Counted from the stretch's first letter, positions 9,176 through 17,617 are shown. The stretch is DNA of 64,000 bases from Ureibacillus endophyticus (GCF_003628435.1 NZ_RBZN01000011.1:1-64000), one strand, 5' to 3'. The notes: a model not told the origin generated them from the sequence alone. A program made the numbers and translations.

Positions 9176-9716
9176 ATGATTTATTTAATTTCATCCAAAG
9201 CACTGCAAATGCTGTTTTTGCATCATAAATGCGACCGTCTTTCACCATTTCTTCTGCTTCTTCTACAGATACTTGCATTAGTTCAACAAATTCGTCTTCA
9301 TCAAGCTCTGCCTTTTCTTCAATTTCAAATAATTGCTCCGCTACAAAAAGGTGTATTACTTCATCCGCAAATCCAGGCGATGTTGCAAAGGTTTGAAGAC
9401 AACTTAATTTGTGACAGCCGTACCCTGTTTCTTCTTCTAGTTCTCTTCGTGCAGTGACTTCAGGTGCTTCTCCTGGTTCAAGTTTCCCCGCAGGAATTTC
9501 GATAATCGATCTTTCCAATGCTTTCCTGTATTGTTCAACAAGAATTAATTTTCCTTCATCCGTAATTGCAATAACCGCCACTGCCCCTGGATGATTTACG
9601 ATTTCTCGTTTAGATTGATTGCCATTTGGAAGTAGAACATCATCAACTTTTAATGAGATTACTTTCCCATTAAAGATTTGATTAGAACTTATCGTTTTCT
9701 CTTCAAATTTTTTCAT
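9174..9716 (-). CDS. nudF: ADP-ribose pyrophosphatase (Nudix)
   Basis: The 180-residue cytosolic Nudix hydrolase splits ADP-ribose into AMP and ribose 5-phosphate. The full Nudix box lies at about residues 79-101 (GKLEPGEAPEVTARRELEEE and the following TGY). Also visible are the leading strand GAVAVIAITDEGKLILVEQY and the family segment FATSPGFADEVIHLFVA. It is divergent from the aldo/keto reductase gene, as in the nudF/yqkF neighbourhood of B. subtilis. Confidence 0.92.
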   Translation of the reverse strand: MKKFEEKTISSNQIFNGKVISLKVDDVLLPNGNQSKREIVNHPGAVAVIAITDEGKLILVEQYRKALERSIIEIPAGKLEPGEAPEVTARRELEEETGYGCHKLSCLQTFATSPGFADEVIHLFVAEQLFEIEEKAELDEDEFVELMQVSVEEAEEMVKDGRIYDAKTAFAVLWMKLNKS

Positions 9717-9798
9717 TAAGATTCCTCGCTTGTCGTGTTCATTACATTCATTGTACCATTGTAGTTAGAAATTTGTATGGCAGAAAGGCGTGTAATAA

Positions 9799-10689
9799 AT
9801 GAAAAAAAGAGCTCTTGGGAATAGCTCTATCGAAATCACCGAATTAAGTTTAGGTTGTATGTCTTTACCAACTACTATTGAAGATGCGAAACCAGTGATC
9901 TATTCTGCCATTGATTATGGTATTAATTATTTTGATACGGCAGACCTGTATGATCATGGGATGAACGAAGAAATTGTCGGTGAACTTTTAAAACCACACC
10001 GTAATGAAATTGTACTTGCTACAAAGGTTGGAAACAGATGGAATACAGGAGAAAATGGATGGAGTTGGGATCCTTCCCCTTCTCACATTGAAAACGGATT
10101 AAAGGAAAGCTTACGTCGATTAAAAACGGATTATATTGATGTTTATCAATTACACGGCGGAACAATTAACGACCCCTGGGATGACATTATTGAAACATTT
10201 GAACAACTAAAGGAACAAGGGTATATTCGCGAATATGGTATATCTTCTATACGTCCAAATGTGTTTACATCATTTTTGAAGAACAGTAATGCCATTTCAA
10301 ATATGATGCAATATAACATATTAGATCGCCGCGCTGAGGAATGGTTTGAACAAATTGCTTCTGCAGGTACCTCAGTCGTGACAAGAGGTTCCATTGCGAA
10401 AGGCATTCTTACAAGTGACTGGAAAAATAGAATACAAAATTATATGAGTTATTCTAGTGAAGAACTACAACAAGTTATCCAATCTTTAGAATCTCATTAC
10501 GAAGATATACATGCTCTTGCATTTGCATTTAATTTGAAACATCCTGTAGTTGCATCAACAGTAATAGGAGCCCGCAATAAAGAACAACTTGAACAAAATA
10601 TCAAGGCATACGAAAAAGCACAAGGTATAACAGACTTATCCTTCGTTAATCAAATTACAAAGAAAGATGTTTATACCGATCATCGATGA
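9799..10689 (+). CDS. yqkF: aldo/keto reductase YqkF
   Basis: A 296-residue TIM-barrel NADPH-dependent oxidoreductase. Catalytic residues of the family are visible: Asp and Tyr in YFDTADLYDHG, Lys in LATKVGNRW and His in VYQLHGG; the cofactor-binding region near the C-terminus includes STVIGARNKEQL. The physiological substrate is unknown. The gene overlaps the VanZ-like gene by four bases (ATGA), so the two are translationally coupled. It is named from its position between nudF and yqkE/yqkD, as in B. subtilis. Confidence 0.85.
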   Translation: MKKRALGNSSIEITELSLGCMSLPTTIEDAKPVIYSAIDYGINYFDTADLYDHGMNEEIVGELLKPHRNEIVLATKVGNRWNTGENGWSWDPSPSHIENGLKESLRRLKTDYIDVYQLHGGTINDPWDDIIETFEQLKEQGYIREYGISSIRPNVFTSFLKNSNAISNMMQYNILDRRAEEWFEQIASAGTSVVTRGSIAKGILTSDWKNRIQNYMSYSSEELQQVIQSLESHYEDIHALAFAFNLKHPVVASTVIGARNKEQLEQNIKAYEKAQGITDLSFVNQITKKDVYTDHR

Positions 10690-11171
10690 AAAAGTATATT
10701 TTCCTCATCATTTCAGTCCTTATCGTATTATTTATGGTTTCCAGTATGTCTTATGAACAGCAAACGATTGTACCATCTTTGCAAGTTTTGTTGAAGGACG
10801 AGCCATTCTATGATTTTCTAAGTAAATTCGAATTTTATTATTGGGGTAGAACGATTTCAGTTGAAACTCGTGGCTATTATTACTTTATTGAATTTTTAGT
10901 AAGAAAAGGACTACATTTTGTCGGTTATGGATTTGTCGGATTATTGTTCTATTTATTCTATCGCAAGTTCAAGTTAAAACTTGCGATTATTTATGCCATT
11001 GCTTCTACATTTTTAGTTGCTTCCCTAGACGAATTTCGCCAAACTTTTGTCGCAGGAAGAACTGGAATTTTTCAAGATGTATTATTAGATACAGCAGGTG
11101 CCATTACTTTCTTATTACTATTTAAAGTCATTTACTCAATTAGATATTTGTTTAAAACTAGTGAAGAATAA
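10686..11171 (+). CDS. VanZ-like membrane protein
   Basis: The 161-residue protein has an N-terminal membrane segment (YIFLIISVLIVLFMVSSMS), an outside loop of about 60 residues, then three more helices. It carries VanZ-family features: KGLHFVGYGFVGLLFY and ASLDEFRQTFVAGRTGIFQDVLLDTAGA. VanZ of enterococci gives low-level teicoplanin resistance, but most family members have no known role, so no resistance is claimed. It is the second gene of an operon with yqkF and ends in its own terminator. Confidence 0.8.
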   Translation: MKKYIFLIISVLIVLFMVSSMSYEQQTIVPSLQVLLKDEPFYDFLSKFEFYYWGRTISVETRGYYYFIEFLVRKGLHFVGYGFVGLLFYLFYRKFKLKLAIIYAIASTFLVASLDEFRQTFVAGRTGIFQDVLLDTAGAITFLLLFKVIYSIRYLFKTSEE

Positions 11172-11178
11172 TAATTTG

Positions 11179-11197
11179 CTCCCCTTCTGATGGGGAG
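11179..11197 (+). terminator. terminator of yqkF-vanZ-like operon
   Basis: CTCCCC and GGGGAG form a 6-bp stem followed directly by six T residues. Confidence 0.85.
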
Positions 11198-11311
11198 TTT
11201 TTTGTATTTTTCAAAACTTTTTTATCCTCATTCTAGCTATATCACACAGCATTTTTCTACATAACTATATTAAAATTCATATGTCCGTGTCGTATTTCTA
11301 GTTATATAGCA

Positions 11312-11340
11312 TTGAAAAAAACAAAATAGATTGATAATAT
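11312..11340 (+). promoter_or_regulatory. sigma-A-type promoter for the riboswitch-permease unit
   Basis: TTGAAA (11312-11317), a 17-base spacer and TAATAT (11335-11340). It lies about 40 bp before the first structured leader segment. Confidence 0.6.
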
Positions 11341-11370
11341 TGAACACAACATTTGGAAGTAAATTAAATA

Positions 11371-11476
11371 ACCGCGATGAACGCTATGGGGTAACTATAG
11401 CCGGAGCAATTTCTGGAGAGAACGCATTTGCGTCGCCGAAGGGTTCACAATCTCAGGCAAAAGGACAGAAAAGTAA
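11371..11476 (+). ncRNA. glycine riboswitch aptamer
   Basis: The segment 11411-11470 fits the glycine riboswitch core: TTCTGGAGAG, a small ACGCA/TGCGT hairpin, CGCCGAAG, then AATCTCAGGCAAAAGGACAG, with P1 formed by TTCTG (11411-11415) and CAGAA (11466-11470). Only one complete aptamer is seen. Just upstream, 11383-11401 folds as GCTATGG/CTATAGC around GGTAA and could be the ghost aptamer or leader helix that single-aptamer versions use. An intrinsic terminator at 11546-11569 follows, so glycine probably turns transcription of the downstream permease on or off. Confidence 0.85.
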
Positions 11477-11545
11477 CAAGTATAAGAAGTAATACTATTT
11501 TGTCTTACTATTTTTATATATTTTATTTGTTATTTTTTATGTCTA

Positions 11546-11569
11546 ATGAGATGGGATATCCTATCTCAT
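11546..11569 (+). terminator. expression-platform terminator of the glycine riboswitch
   Basis: ATGAGATGGGA pairs with TCCTATCTCAT (one G-T wobble), followed by seven T residues, about 45 bp before the permease start. The regulation is inferred from layout. Confidence 0.8.
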
Positions 11570-11614
11570 TTTTTTATTTTCTATGGAATATGGTAATAAA
11601 AAGGAGGCATTCTT

Positions 11615-12958
11615 GTGGCACAGCAAGAATTAAAACGTGACTTAAAAAATCGTCATGTCCAATTAATCGCAATAGGTGGAACAATTGGGACAGGCTTATT
11701 TTTAGGTTCTGGAGCAGCCATTGAAAAAGCTGGTCCTTCAATTATTTTCGTTTATTTAATTATTGGTATTGCATTATTTTTTGTCATGAGAGCATTAGGA
11801 GAACTATTATTATCAAACACTCGCTATCAATCGTTTAATGATTTTGCCGTTGATTATATCGGTCCTTGGGCAGGATATGTTACAGGATGGACCTATTGGT
11901 TTTGCTGGATTATGACTGCAATGGCCGATATTATTGCTGTCGGAATGTACGTACAATATTGGTTTGACATTCCGCAATGGATTCCAGCCCTTGTATGTTT
12001 AGTTATTCTACTATTTTTCAATCTACTGACTGTAAAATTATTTGGTGAATTAGAATTTTGGTTTGCAATCATTAAAGTAATAACAATCGTTGCTTTAATT
12101 GTTGTGGGAATTGTCATGTTAGTTATTGGCTTTGAAACAAACACCGGTACTGTTTCAGTAAGTAATCTTTGGTCACACGGTGGTCTCTTCCCGAATGGCA
12201 TTACTGGATTTTTATTCGCCTTCCAAATGGTTGTATTTTCCTTTGTAGGAGTTGAAATTGTTGGTGTGTCCGCAGCTGAAACTTCTGATCCAAAGAAGAA
12301 CATCCCATCTGCCATTAACAAAATTCCAATGCGTATTTTGTTATTTTACATTGGAGCCATCTTTGTCATTTTATGTATAAATCCTTGGACAAGTCTTAGT
12401 GCAGAAAACAGTCCTTTTGTACAAGTATTTAGTTTAGTCGGAATTCCAGTAGCAGCTGGGATTATCAATTTCGTTGTTCTCACTTCTGCAGCTTCTGCAT
12501 GTAATAGCGGACTATTTTCAACGAGTAGAATTATGTTCAACTTAAGTAAAAATAACCAAGGTGCAAAATCTTTAGGTAAATTAAATGGAAACTCTGTACC
12601 AAGCAACGCTCTTCTAGTTTCAACGGTTGTTGTATCAATTGGTGGATTATTAAGTTATGTGATTCCAGATTCTGCATTCAGTGTTGTAACAACAATTAGT
12701 GCCATTTGTTTTATTTGGGTATGGGCTATTATTTTAATATCACATATACGTTATACAAGAAAACGACCTGATTTACATAAAAAATCAACGTTTAAAGCTC
12801 CATTAACACCATTTATCAATTATGTTGTATTGCTATTATTTTTAGCAATTTTAGTTATTATGTTTATTTCTGAGGATACTAGATCTGCATTATTACTTAC
12901 ACCAGTTTGGTTTATACTATTGTTGTTTACTTATGGAATGAGAAAAAGCGCTAAGTAA
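11615..12958 (+). CDS. amino-acid permease of the CycA (Ala/Gly/D-Ser) type
   Basis: A 447-residue APC-superfamily transporter with about 12 membrane segments; the substrate-binding motif IAIGGTIGTGLFLGSG lies at about 18-33 and FSFVGVEIVGVSAAE in TM6. Start GTG 11615 has AAAGGAGG in front. The sequence type resembles E. coli CycA and B. subtilis YtnA/AlaP. The glycine riboswitch in the leader points to glycine (and perhaps alanine) as substrate. The transport direction is probably uptake coupled to protons, which is family knowledge. Monocistronic, with terminators on both sides. Confidence 0.88.
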   Translation: MAQQELKRDLKNRHVQLIAIGGTIGTGLFLGSGAAIEKAGPSIIFVYLIIGIALFFVMRALGELLLSNTRYQSFNDFAVDYIGPWAGYVTGWTYWFCWIMTAMADIIAVGMYVQYWFDIPQWIPALVCLVILLFFNLLTVKLFGELEFWFAIIKVITIVALIVVGIVMLVIGFETNTGTVSVSNLWSHGGLFPNGITGFLFAFQMVVFSFVGVEIVGVSAAETSDPKKNIPSAINKIPMRILLFYIGAIFVILCINPWTSLSAENSPFVQVFSLVGIPVAAGIINFVVLTSAASACNSGLFSTSRIMFNLSKNNQGAKSLGKLNGNSVPSNALLVSTVVVSIGGLLSYVIPDSAFSVVTTISAICFIWVWAIILISHIRYTRKRPDLHKKSTFKAPLTPFINYVVLLLFLAILVIMFISEDTRSALLLTPVWFILLLFTYGMRKSAK

Positions 12959-12979
12959 TCTTGATGATTACTTAACGCT
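12947..12979 (+). terminator. permease terminator
   Basis: A hairpin of AGCGCTAAGTAATC and GATTACTTAACGCT around TTGAT, followed by six T residues; the permease stop codon lies inside the stem. Confidence 0.85.
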
Positions 12980-12983
12980 TTTT

Positions 12984-13067
12984 TCTTTTGGCGGGATTAT
13001 TTTTGATTTTGGCGGGATAATTCACTATTTTGGCGGAATTATCGTTTAATTTGACGGGATATTTTAC
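12984..13067. repeat. 21-bp-period tandem array, TTTGGCGGGAT type, four copies
   Basis: The core GGCGGGA (third copy GGCGGAA, fourth GACGGGA) starts at 12990, 13011, 13032 and 13053, exactly 21 bp apart. Units share about 12 bases and differ in the rest. The array fills the space between the permease terminator and the yqkE stop. Confidence 0.85.
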
Positions 13068-13073
13068 CACCAA

Positions 13074-13310
13074 TTAAAATTTCGAACCTTTATCTCCGTA
13101 CTTTTCTAATAGCTCTTCAAAGCTCATATTTTTCTCACGTTGTTTTCGTTCAAATGCTAGTTTTGCTTGACGCTCTTCTTCTTTTGCTTGCTCTTCTGCA
13201 ACTAGGCTTTGTTTCGCAGCTTTTAATTTTGCTAACACATCAGCATTTAGTTGATCTTTTAATGTTACAGAATCATCTTTATTAACCGTTTGTTTTTGTT
13301 TCTTTGCCAT
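13074..13310 (-). CDS. yqkE: YqkE-family small charged protein
   Basis: About 78 residues, almost entirely charged helix (LKAAKQSLVAEEQAKEEERQ...), ending with the conserved MSFEELLEKYGDKG. It matches the YqkE family (DUF3886) of Bacillaceae, whose function is unknown. ATG 13310 is preferred, 6 bases behind AGGTGA; a GTG three codons earlier has no clear ribosome site. The neighbours yqkF and yqkD agree with the B. subtilis cluster. Confidence 0.75.
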   Translation of the reverse strand: MAKKQKQTVNKDDSVTLKDQLNADVLAKLKAAKQSLVAEEQAKEEERQAKLAFERKQREKNMSFEELLEKYGDKGSKF

Positions 13311-13502
13311 TTTCTTCACCTACTCAAAATAAAGTCACTTTTAGTTTAACATTTTTTAGCCAAATTTCACGAAAGAACTCTCTAATATAAAGAACCTATT
13401 AAAGTATATTTGCGTAAAATAATAATAACCATTCATGTATTAATACACTCGTATGAAGTGAATAGGAATATTCAATACTATGTAGGAATCGAGGTGTTTT
13501 TA

Positions 13503-14450
13503 ATGAAACGAAAAAAAGTATTATGGCTATCTAGTATTATTACTACTCTCTCTGCTATCACTACTGGTTTTGGATTTATGGTGACGAATCGTTTAATGTA
13601 TATAAAAAAGAAAGATGATCATTTCATTTACGATCGTGAATTAAAAGCACAACGTTTTGATGAAAATTGGTTTAACAATTGTCCGAAAGAAGAATTAAGC
13701 ATTGATTCTCCAAACGGATATCCAATAAAAGGGATTTTCTTTAAACCCCTTAATACAAACAATACCATTATTATCTGTCACGGTGTAACGGAAAATAAAA
13801 TTAATTCCGTTCGATATGCACGTATGTTTGAACGTCTAGGATTCAATTCTTTTGTATTTGATCATCGCCGACATGGTGAATCAGGTGGAAAGACAACAAG
13901 CTATGGATATTATGAAAAGTTCGATCTTGCAGCTGTTGTAAAAACTGTAAAAACTCTTATTGGTAATGATGCGATACTTGGTATTCACGGTGAATCAATG
14001 GGTGCAGCAAGTATGATTTTATATGCGGGATTAGTGGAAGATGGCGCAGACTTTTATATAGCAGATTGTGGTTTCTCTAATTTTTCCGAACTGATTGCTC
14101 AAATTGTGAAAAAGGAAACCATTTTACGAACAAAACTGCCAATTCATTTAGCAGACTTTTTCTTAAGATTGCGAGACGGTTATTCTTTAAAAAGCATTAC
14201 ACCAAAAGAGGCAGTAAAAAATATTCAAGCTCCAATGTTGTTCATTCATAGCATGGAGGATGATTTTATCTTACCGTACATGACAAAAGAAATGTACGAA
14301 GAAAAAAGCGAACCGAAAATGTTAAAGCTTTTTGAAAAAGGTGCTCATGCCCAAAGCTTTAATCAAAACCCACAAGAATATGAAGAGGTTGTATCGGAGT
14401 TTTTACAAAATTATGTACTCGTCAAAGAGTTGGAAAAGGAAATATCATAG
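13503..14450 (+). CDS. yqkD: alpha/beta hydrolase YqkD
   Basis: The 315-residue protein starts at ATG 13503 behind GAGGTG; the same frame is open upstream to 13410 without a good start. An N-terminal membrane anchor (VLWLSSIITTLSAITTGFGF) precedes an alpha/beta-hydrolase fold: oxyanion IICHGVTENK, FDHRRHGESGG, nucleophile elbow GIHGESMGAAS, acid in HSMEDDFILPY and a final GAHAQSF for the catalytic His. It is a peptidase S9/cinnamoyl-esterase-like hydrolase; the substrate is unknown. Position supports YqkD. Confidence 0.82.
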   Translation: MKRKKVLWLSSIITTLSAITTGFGFMVTNRLMYIKKKDDHFIYDRELKAQRFDENWFNNCPKEELSIDSPNGYPIKGIFFKPLNTNNTIIICHGVTENKINSVRYARMFERLGFNSFVFDHRRHGESGGKTTSYGYYEKFDLAAVVKTVKTLIGNDAILGIHGESMGAASMILYAGLVEDGADFYIADCGFSNFSELIAQIVKKETILRTKLPIHLADFFLRLRDGYSLKSITPKEAVKNIQAPMLFIHSMEDDFILPYMTKEMYEEKSEPKMLKLFEKGAHAQSFNQNPQEYEEVVSEFLQNYVLVKELEKEIS

Positions 14451-14454
14451 TAAG

Positions 14455-14481
14455 GAGTGCTCATCGTGATGTGTAGCACTC
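14455..14481 (+). terminator. yqkD terminator
   Basis: GAGTGCT and AGCACTC form a stem, followed by six T residues. Confidence 0.8.
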
Positions 14482-14506
14482 TTTTTTGTTGTATATATGA
14501 ATAAAA

Positions 14507-15165
14507 CTTTCTGCTGATTTTCCACAATTTATATCTATCGATAATTTGAATACTATTTTTTTCTGAAATCCCCATCAAAATTTATATTCATTGAGGGGAT
14601 GAATACATTTTCTGCTGTAATCTTCTTCAAATTTTGTATTCATTGTGGGGATGAATACATTTTCCGCTGTAATCCTCATCAATTTTTGTATTCATTGTGG
14701 GGATGAATACATTTTCTGCTGAGATCTTCATCAATTTTTGTATTCATTGTGGGGATGAATACATTTTCCGCTGTAATCCTCATCAATTTTTGTATTCATT
14801 GTGGGGATGAATACATTTTCTGCTGAGATCTTCATCAATTTTTGTATTCATTGAGGGGATGAATACATTTTCTGCTGTAATCCTCATCAATTTTTGTATT
14901 CATTGAGGGGATGAATACATTTTCTGCTGAGATCTTCATCAATTTTTATATTCATTGAGGGGATGAATACATTTTCCGCTGTAATCCTCATCAATTTTTG
15001 TATTCATTGTGGGGATGAATACATTTTCTGCTGAGATCTTCATCAATTTTTGTATTCATTGAGGGGATGAATACATTTTCTGCTGTAATCCTCATCAATT
15101 TTTGTATTCATTGTGGGGATGAATACATTTTCTGCTGAGATCTTCATCAATTTTTGTATTCATTC
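14507..15165. repeat. 52-bp tandem hairpin array, 11 copies
   Basis: The loop block GGGG starts at 14595, 14647, 14699, 14751, 14803, 14855, 14907, 14959, 15011, 15063 and 15115, always 52 bp apart. Each unit holds a perfect 9-bp inverted repeat, TGTATTCAT and ATGAATACA, around TGTGGGG or TGAGGGG, then a linker of two alternating types: (T/C)GCTGTAATCCTCATCAA or TGCTGAGATCTTCATCAA. A decayed copy lies before the first unit (14507-14580). The array sits between the ends of convergent yqkD and yneF. There are no unique spacers and no open frame. The rest of the gap, 15166-15341, holds nothing recognisable. Confidence 0.95.
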
Positions 15166-15341
15166 AGAGTTTACATATCATAAAATGAATATTCTTTCCT
15201 TCTCTCTTACATAGATAGATATAAATTATAATTGCCCCCCCACTTAGAATCGGTTCTCAGATGTACAAATAACAATTCAGCAAGATTCCTACCCATTTAA
15301 ATCACCATCAACCATCATCATCCATTTTAAAACAAAATAAA

Positions 15342-15373
15342 AACAACAGTTCATTCAAATGAAGACTGTTGTT
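15342..15373 (-). terminator. yneF terminator
   Basis: AACAACAGT and ACTGTTGTT pair around a 14-base loop; the minus-strand side runs into a T-rich tract. Confidence 0.7.
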
Positions 15374-15386
15374 GTTTGTTTTGCGA

Positions 15387-15608
15387 TTATTTATCTTGGA
15401 ATTTGTTCATTTGTGCCATCATTTGACGAACTTGTTTCTCAGATGGTTTACGTCCCATTTGAGCCATCATGACACGAATCATTTGTTCATTAATTGGTGG
15501 GTTTTCTTTTAAATATTTCATCATATATTGACGCGCTAAATAGAAACCAAGTGCTGTTCCTCCAGCTAGTGCGATAATAACGATAATAATCCAAATCCAT
15601 GTAGCCAT
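15387..15608 (-). CDS. yneF: YneF family protein (UPF0154)
   Basis: A 73-residue protein with one N-terminal membrane helix ([22 protein letters not shown]) and a conserved cytosolic tail ([25 protein letters not shown], shown in two parts: [18 protein letters not shown] and [12 protein letters not shown]). The family is widespread in Firmicutes and of unknown function. In B. subtilis yneF follows yneE (sirA), and the same order is kept here. Confidence 0.9.
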   Translation of the reverse strand: MATWIWIIIVIIALAGGTALGFYLARQYMMKYLKENPPINEQMIRVMMAQMGRKPSEKQVRQMMAQMNKFQDK

Positions 15609-15729
15609 TTGTGCCTACCTCCTCCACTTACGAATACATCGAGATAACTCTCCATGAAGGATTATACACTATAAATTTTATGGATACTAGCTTTTCACTT
15701 GTTTTTTCTATTTTTTCGACAAACTCAAT

Positions 15730-16158
15730 CTAGTAAGAAACATGCTTAACTGGTTTTAACCAACCACATTCCGCTTCTTCTTTGTTAAAGGCAATAAAGG
15801 AATCATTCATTTGACTTAAAGAATGAAACAAATCTAGATCCAACATCCGTGAGCCTTCGCAAATTGCTTCTATATGGTAAGTACATAATTTTAGTTTTAG
15901 GCCACCTTTAAATTGGTGTTCAAATATAAAATAATCATCTTCCCTTTTTATATTTGGAAAGCTCTTTTTTAAATGTTCATATATAACACTTTGTTCTAAA
16001 CTTCCTTCTATTGGTTCGCAGATAAAACTTAGCTGCTTACTAACAGAGGACTCGAGAGCTTGCCCTTTTGATGATACCATTTCTAGAAGCAATCTTTCTC
16101 TACCAAACACAAAAGATTGATATTGTTTTTTTATATTAAAAATCGAATATTTTCTCAT
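15730..16158 (-). CDS. sirA: sporulation inhibitor of replication SirA
   Basis: The start is ATG 16158 (MRKYSIF) behind GAGGAGGA; the frame extends upstream to 16215 without a ribosome site. The 142-residue product keeps the SirA landmarks I recall from B. subtilis YneE: an N-terminal YSIFNIKKQY with FGRE, a central FIFEHQFKGG and the C-terminal GWLKPVK. SirA is made at sporulation onset and binds domain I of DnaA to block new replication rounds. Overall similarity is modest, but the neighbour yneF supports the name. Confidence 0.8.
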   Translation of the reverse strand: MRKYSIFNIKKQYQSFVFGRERLLLEMVSSKGQALESSVSKQLSFICEPIEGSLEQSVIYEHLKKSFPNIKREDDYFIFEHQFKGGLKLKLCTYHIEAICEGSRMLDLDLFHSLSQMNDSFIAFNKEEAECGWLKPVKHVSY

Positions 16159-16278
16159 ATGCGTCCTCCTCTCTTTAAACTCATTATATAAGAAGAAATC
16201 TGAATTTTTTGTCAAAGAGTGTCATGATTTCATTTCTATTTTTGTCAAATAAGAGGGAAACTAACTTTTCGTATTGTT

Positions 16279-16337
16279 GTCCTAGTTCCTCTCAGCCTCT
16301 AGACCTAGTTGAAAATGCAATTCCAGTCCGTTTTAAG
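16279..16337 (+). promoter_or_regulatory. candidate liaI promoter with an imperfect inverted repeat
   Basis: TTGAAA (16309-16314), a 17-base spacer and TTTAAG (16332-16337) form a weak sigma-A-like promoter. Just upstream, GTCCTAG (16279-16285) and CTAGACC (16299-16305) are imperfect inverted repeats, a possible LiaR site by position. The match to a defined LiaR box was not tested. Confidence 0.35.
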
Positions 16338-16387
16338 AAATTGGCAGGAGAGATAACATAGAGACATAACGAAAGGAGCTAGAAAAA

Positions 16388-16741
16388 ATGAAAAAATTAC
16401 TTATCTTACTTGCTGGAGGAATTGCTGCTATTGTTGCACTTAGTCTAACGGGGCCATTACTTGGATTTGCTTTTTCAGCATTGTTAGTCTTTGCTGGTAT
16501 GCACTACTATGTAAAATCGAAATCAACTATTTCGAAAATCTTCTATGTAGTACTAGGGTTAATCGGTGTATTCTCAGCAATTTCAAATATTCCAGCGTTA
16601 ATTGGTCTTGGTGCTTTAGCGGTAATTTATGTTCTATATAAAAAATGGAACAATGAGGAAGTTTCTTTTAGCAATGTAACAATTAAAGAAGATGATCCAT
16701 TCACAAACTTTGAAAACGAATGGGCAAAACTTACAAAATAA
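16388..16741 (+). CDS. liaI: LiaI-like small membrane protein
   Basis: A 117-residue protein with three to four membrane segments (LLILLAGGIAAIVALSL, LLGFAFSALLVFAGMHYY, IFYVVLGLIGVFSAISNIP, ALIGLGALAVIYVLY) and a soluble acidic tail. It starts behind GAAAGGAGC and is followed 13 bp later by a PspA/LiaH gene. In B. subtilis LiaI anchors LiaH at the membrane during envelope stress. Sequence similarity to LiaI is not obvious by eye, so the name depends on its place before liaH and next to liaFSR. Confidence 0.65.
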   Translation: MKKLLILLAGGIAAIVALSLTGPLLGFAFSALLVFAGMHYYVKSKSTISKIFYVVLGLIGVFSAISNIPALIGLGALAVIYVLYKKWNNEEVSFSNVTIKEDDPFTNFENEWAKLTK

Positions 16742-16754
16742 GGGAGAGGTAAAA

Positions 16755-17384
16755 ATGATGGGTTTATTAAAAAGATTTAAGTATACAATTGAGGCAGATT
16801 TACACGAAATGTTTGATAAAAAGGAACGTAAAAATCCAATCGCAATGTTAAATCAATATATCCGTGAAGCAGAAAAACAAACAGAACAAACTGGTAAATT
16901 ACTAACACGTCAGGCACAATTAAAAGAGCAGTTAGAAAAAGAATTAAAAGAAACAACAGAAATGTTAGAAAAGCGTTCAAATCAACTTCAACTTGCCCAA
17001 GCAAATGGCGAAGAAGATTTAATTCTATTCGCAACACAAGAAGTGGAAGCTTACAAAACTCGCCAAGTTACTTTAGCTACAAGTCTTGAAAAAGCGGATG
17101 AAGAATTTATTTCTTTAGAACGCAAATTTGAGACAATGAAGCACAAAATTAAAGATATGAAAGTTCGTCAATTACAACTAATGGGTAAAGAAAATGTTAC
17201 TCGTGCTCACCATAAAATGGATAATGTTTTAAAATCAAATGATGAAACGGATTTTAACGAGCTATCTTCATACATCGATAATCTTGCAAACAACATTGAA
17301 AAAGATTACGAACGTACTCAACTTGAAGCACGTTTAGCACAACTAGAAAAGACAAAAGCACTAGAAATGACAGAACAAAAGTAA
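16755..17384 (+). CDS. liaH: PspA/IM30-family phage-shock protein LiaH
   Basis: A 209-residue, nearly all-helical coiled-coil protein (MMGLLKRFKYTIEADLHEMF, then ARKEKxxxx-like charged heptads through residue 200). PspA/LiaH proteins assemble large rings or rods that protect damaged membrane. ATG 16755 is used because GGGAGAGG lies 7 bases upstream; an in-frame ATG directly follows. It forms an operon with liaI. Downstream comes a strong terminator, part of a composite repeat, which separates effector genes liaIH from the regulators liaFSR. Confidence 0.88.
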   Translation: MMGLLKRFKYTIEADLHEMFDKKERKNPIAMLNQYIREAEKQTEQTGKLLTRQAQLKEQLEKELKETTEMLEKRSNQLQLAQANGEEDLILFATQEVEAYKTRQVTLATSLEKADEEFISLERKFETMKHKIKDMKVRQLQLMGKENVTRAHHKMDNVLKSNDETDFNELSSYIDNLANNIEKDYERTQLEARLAQLEKTKALEMTEQK

Positions 17385-17405
17385 TTCGAACATGATATAA
17401 TTGTC

Positions 17406-17584
17406 AAGGAGGCGTCTGAAAAGTCATTTTGAGACGCCTCCTTTGTGACTGGCGCTTTGCTTTCGTCACAGATAAATTGCGACGAGGATGGTGGCAATTT
17501 TTATTGCGACCACCGCAGGAGCAATATTTTCTAACATTTTATTAACAAAGTAATGAAAAGGGCTGTGTCTTACTACACAGCCCT
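17406..17584 (+). repeat. composite structured repeat, copy A
   Basis: Three parts in order: hairpin 1 (AAGGAGGCGTCT / AGACGCCTCCTT, loop with AAAAGTCATTTT), a central imperfect hairpin flanked by TTGCGACGAGGATGGTGG and CGACCACCGCAGGAGCAATA (17477-17526), and hairpin 2 (AGGGCTGTGT / ACACAGCCCT, 17559-17584). This copy has an extra small hairpin (GTGAC/GTCAC, 17445-17469) between parts one and two. Copies B (28062-28194) and C (34746-34896) share the plan and the central sequence. Hairpin 1 probably ends liaIH transcription. Confidence 0.85.
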
Positions 17585-17617
17585 ACCTATGTAATAATGT
17601 AAAAAGGAGGGACCATT

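Noticed and set aside
11428-11640. Open frame across the riboswitch leader
   Set aside because: It covers the glycine aptamer and terminator and has no ribosome site; the structured RNA explains the stretch.
14507-15165. CRISPR array
   Set aside because: The repeats are contiguous with a fixed 52-bp unit and two recurring linkers, so no unique spacers exist; there are no cas genes in the window.
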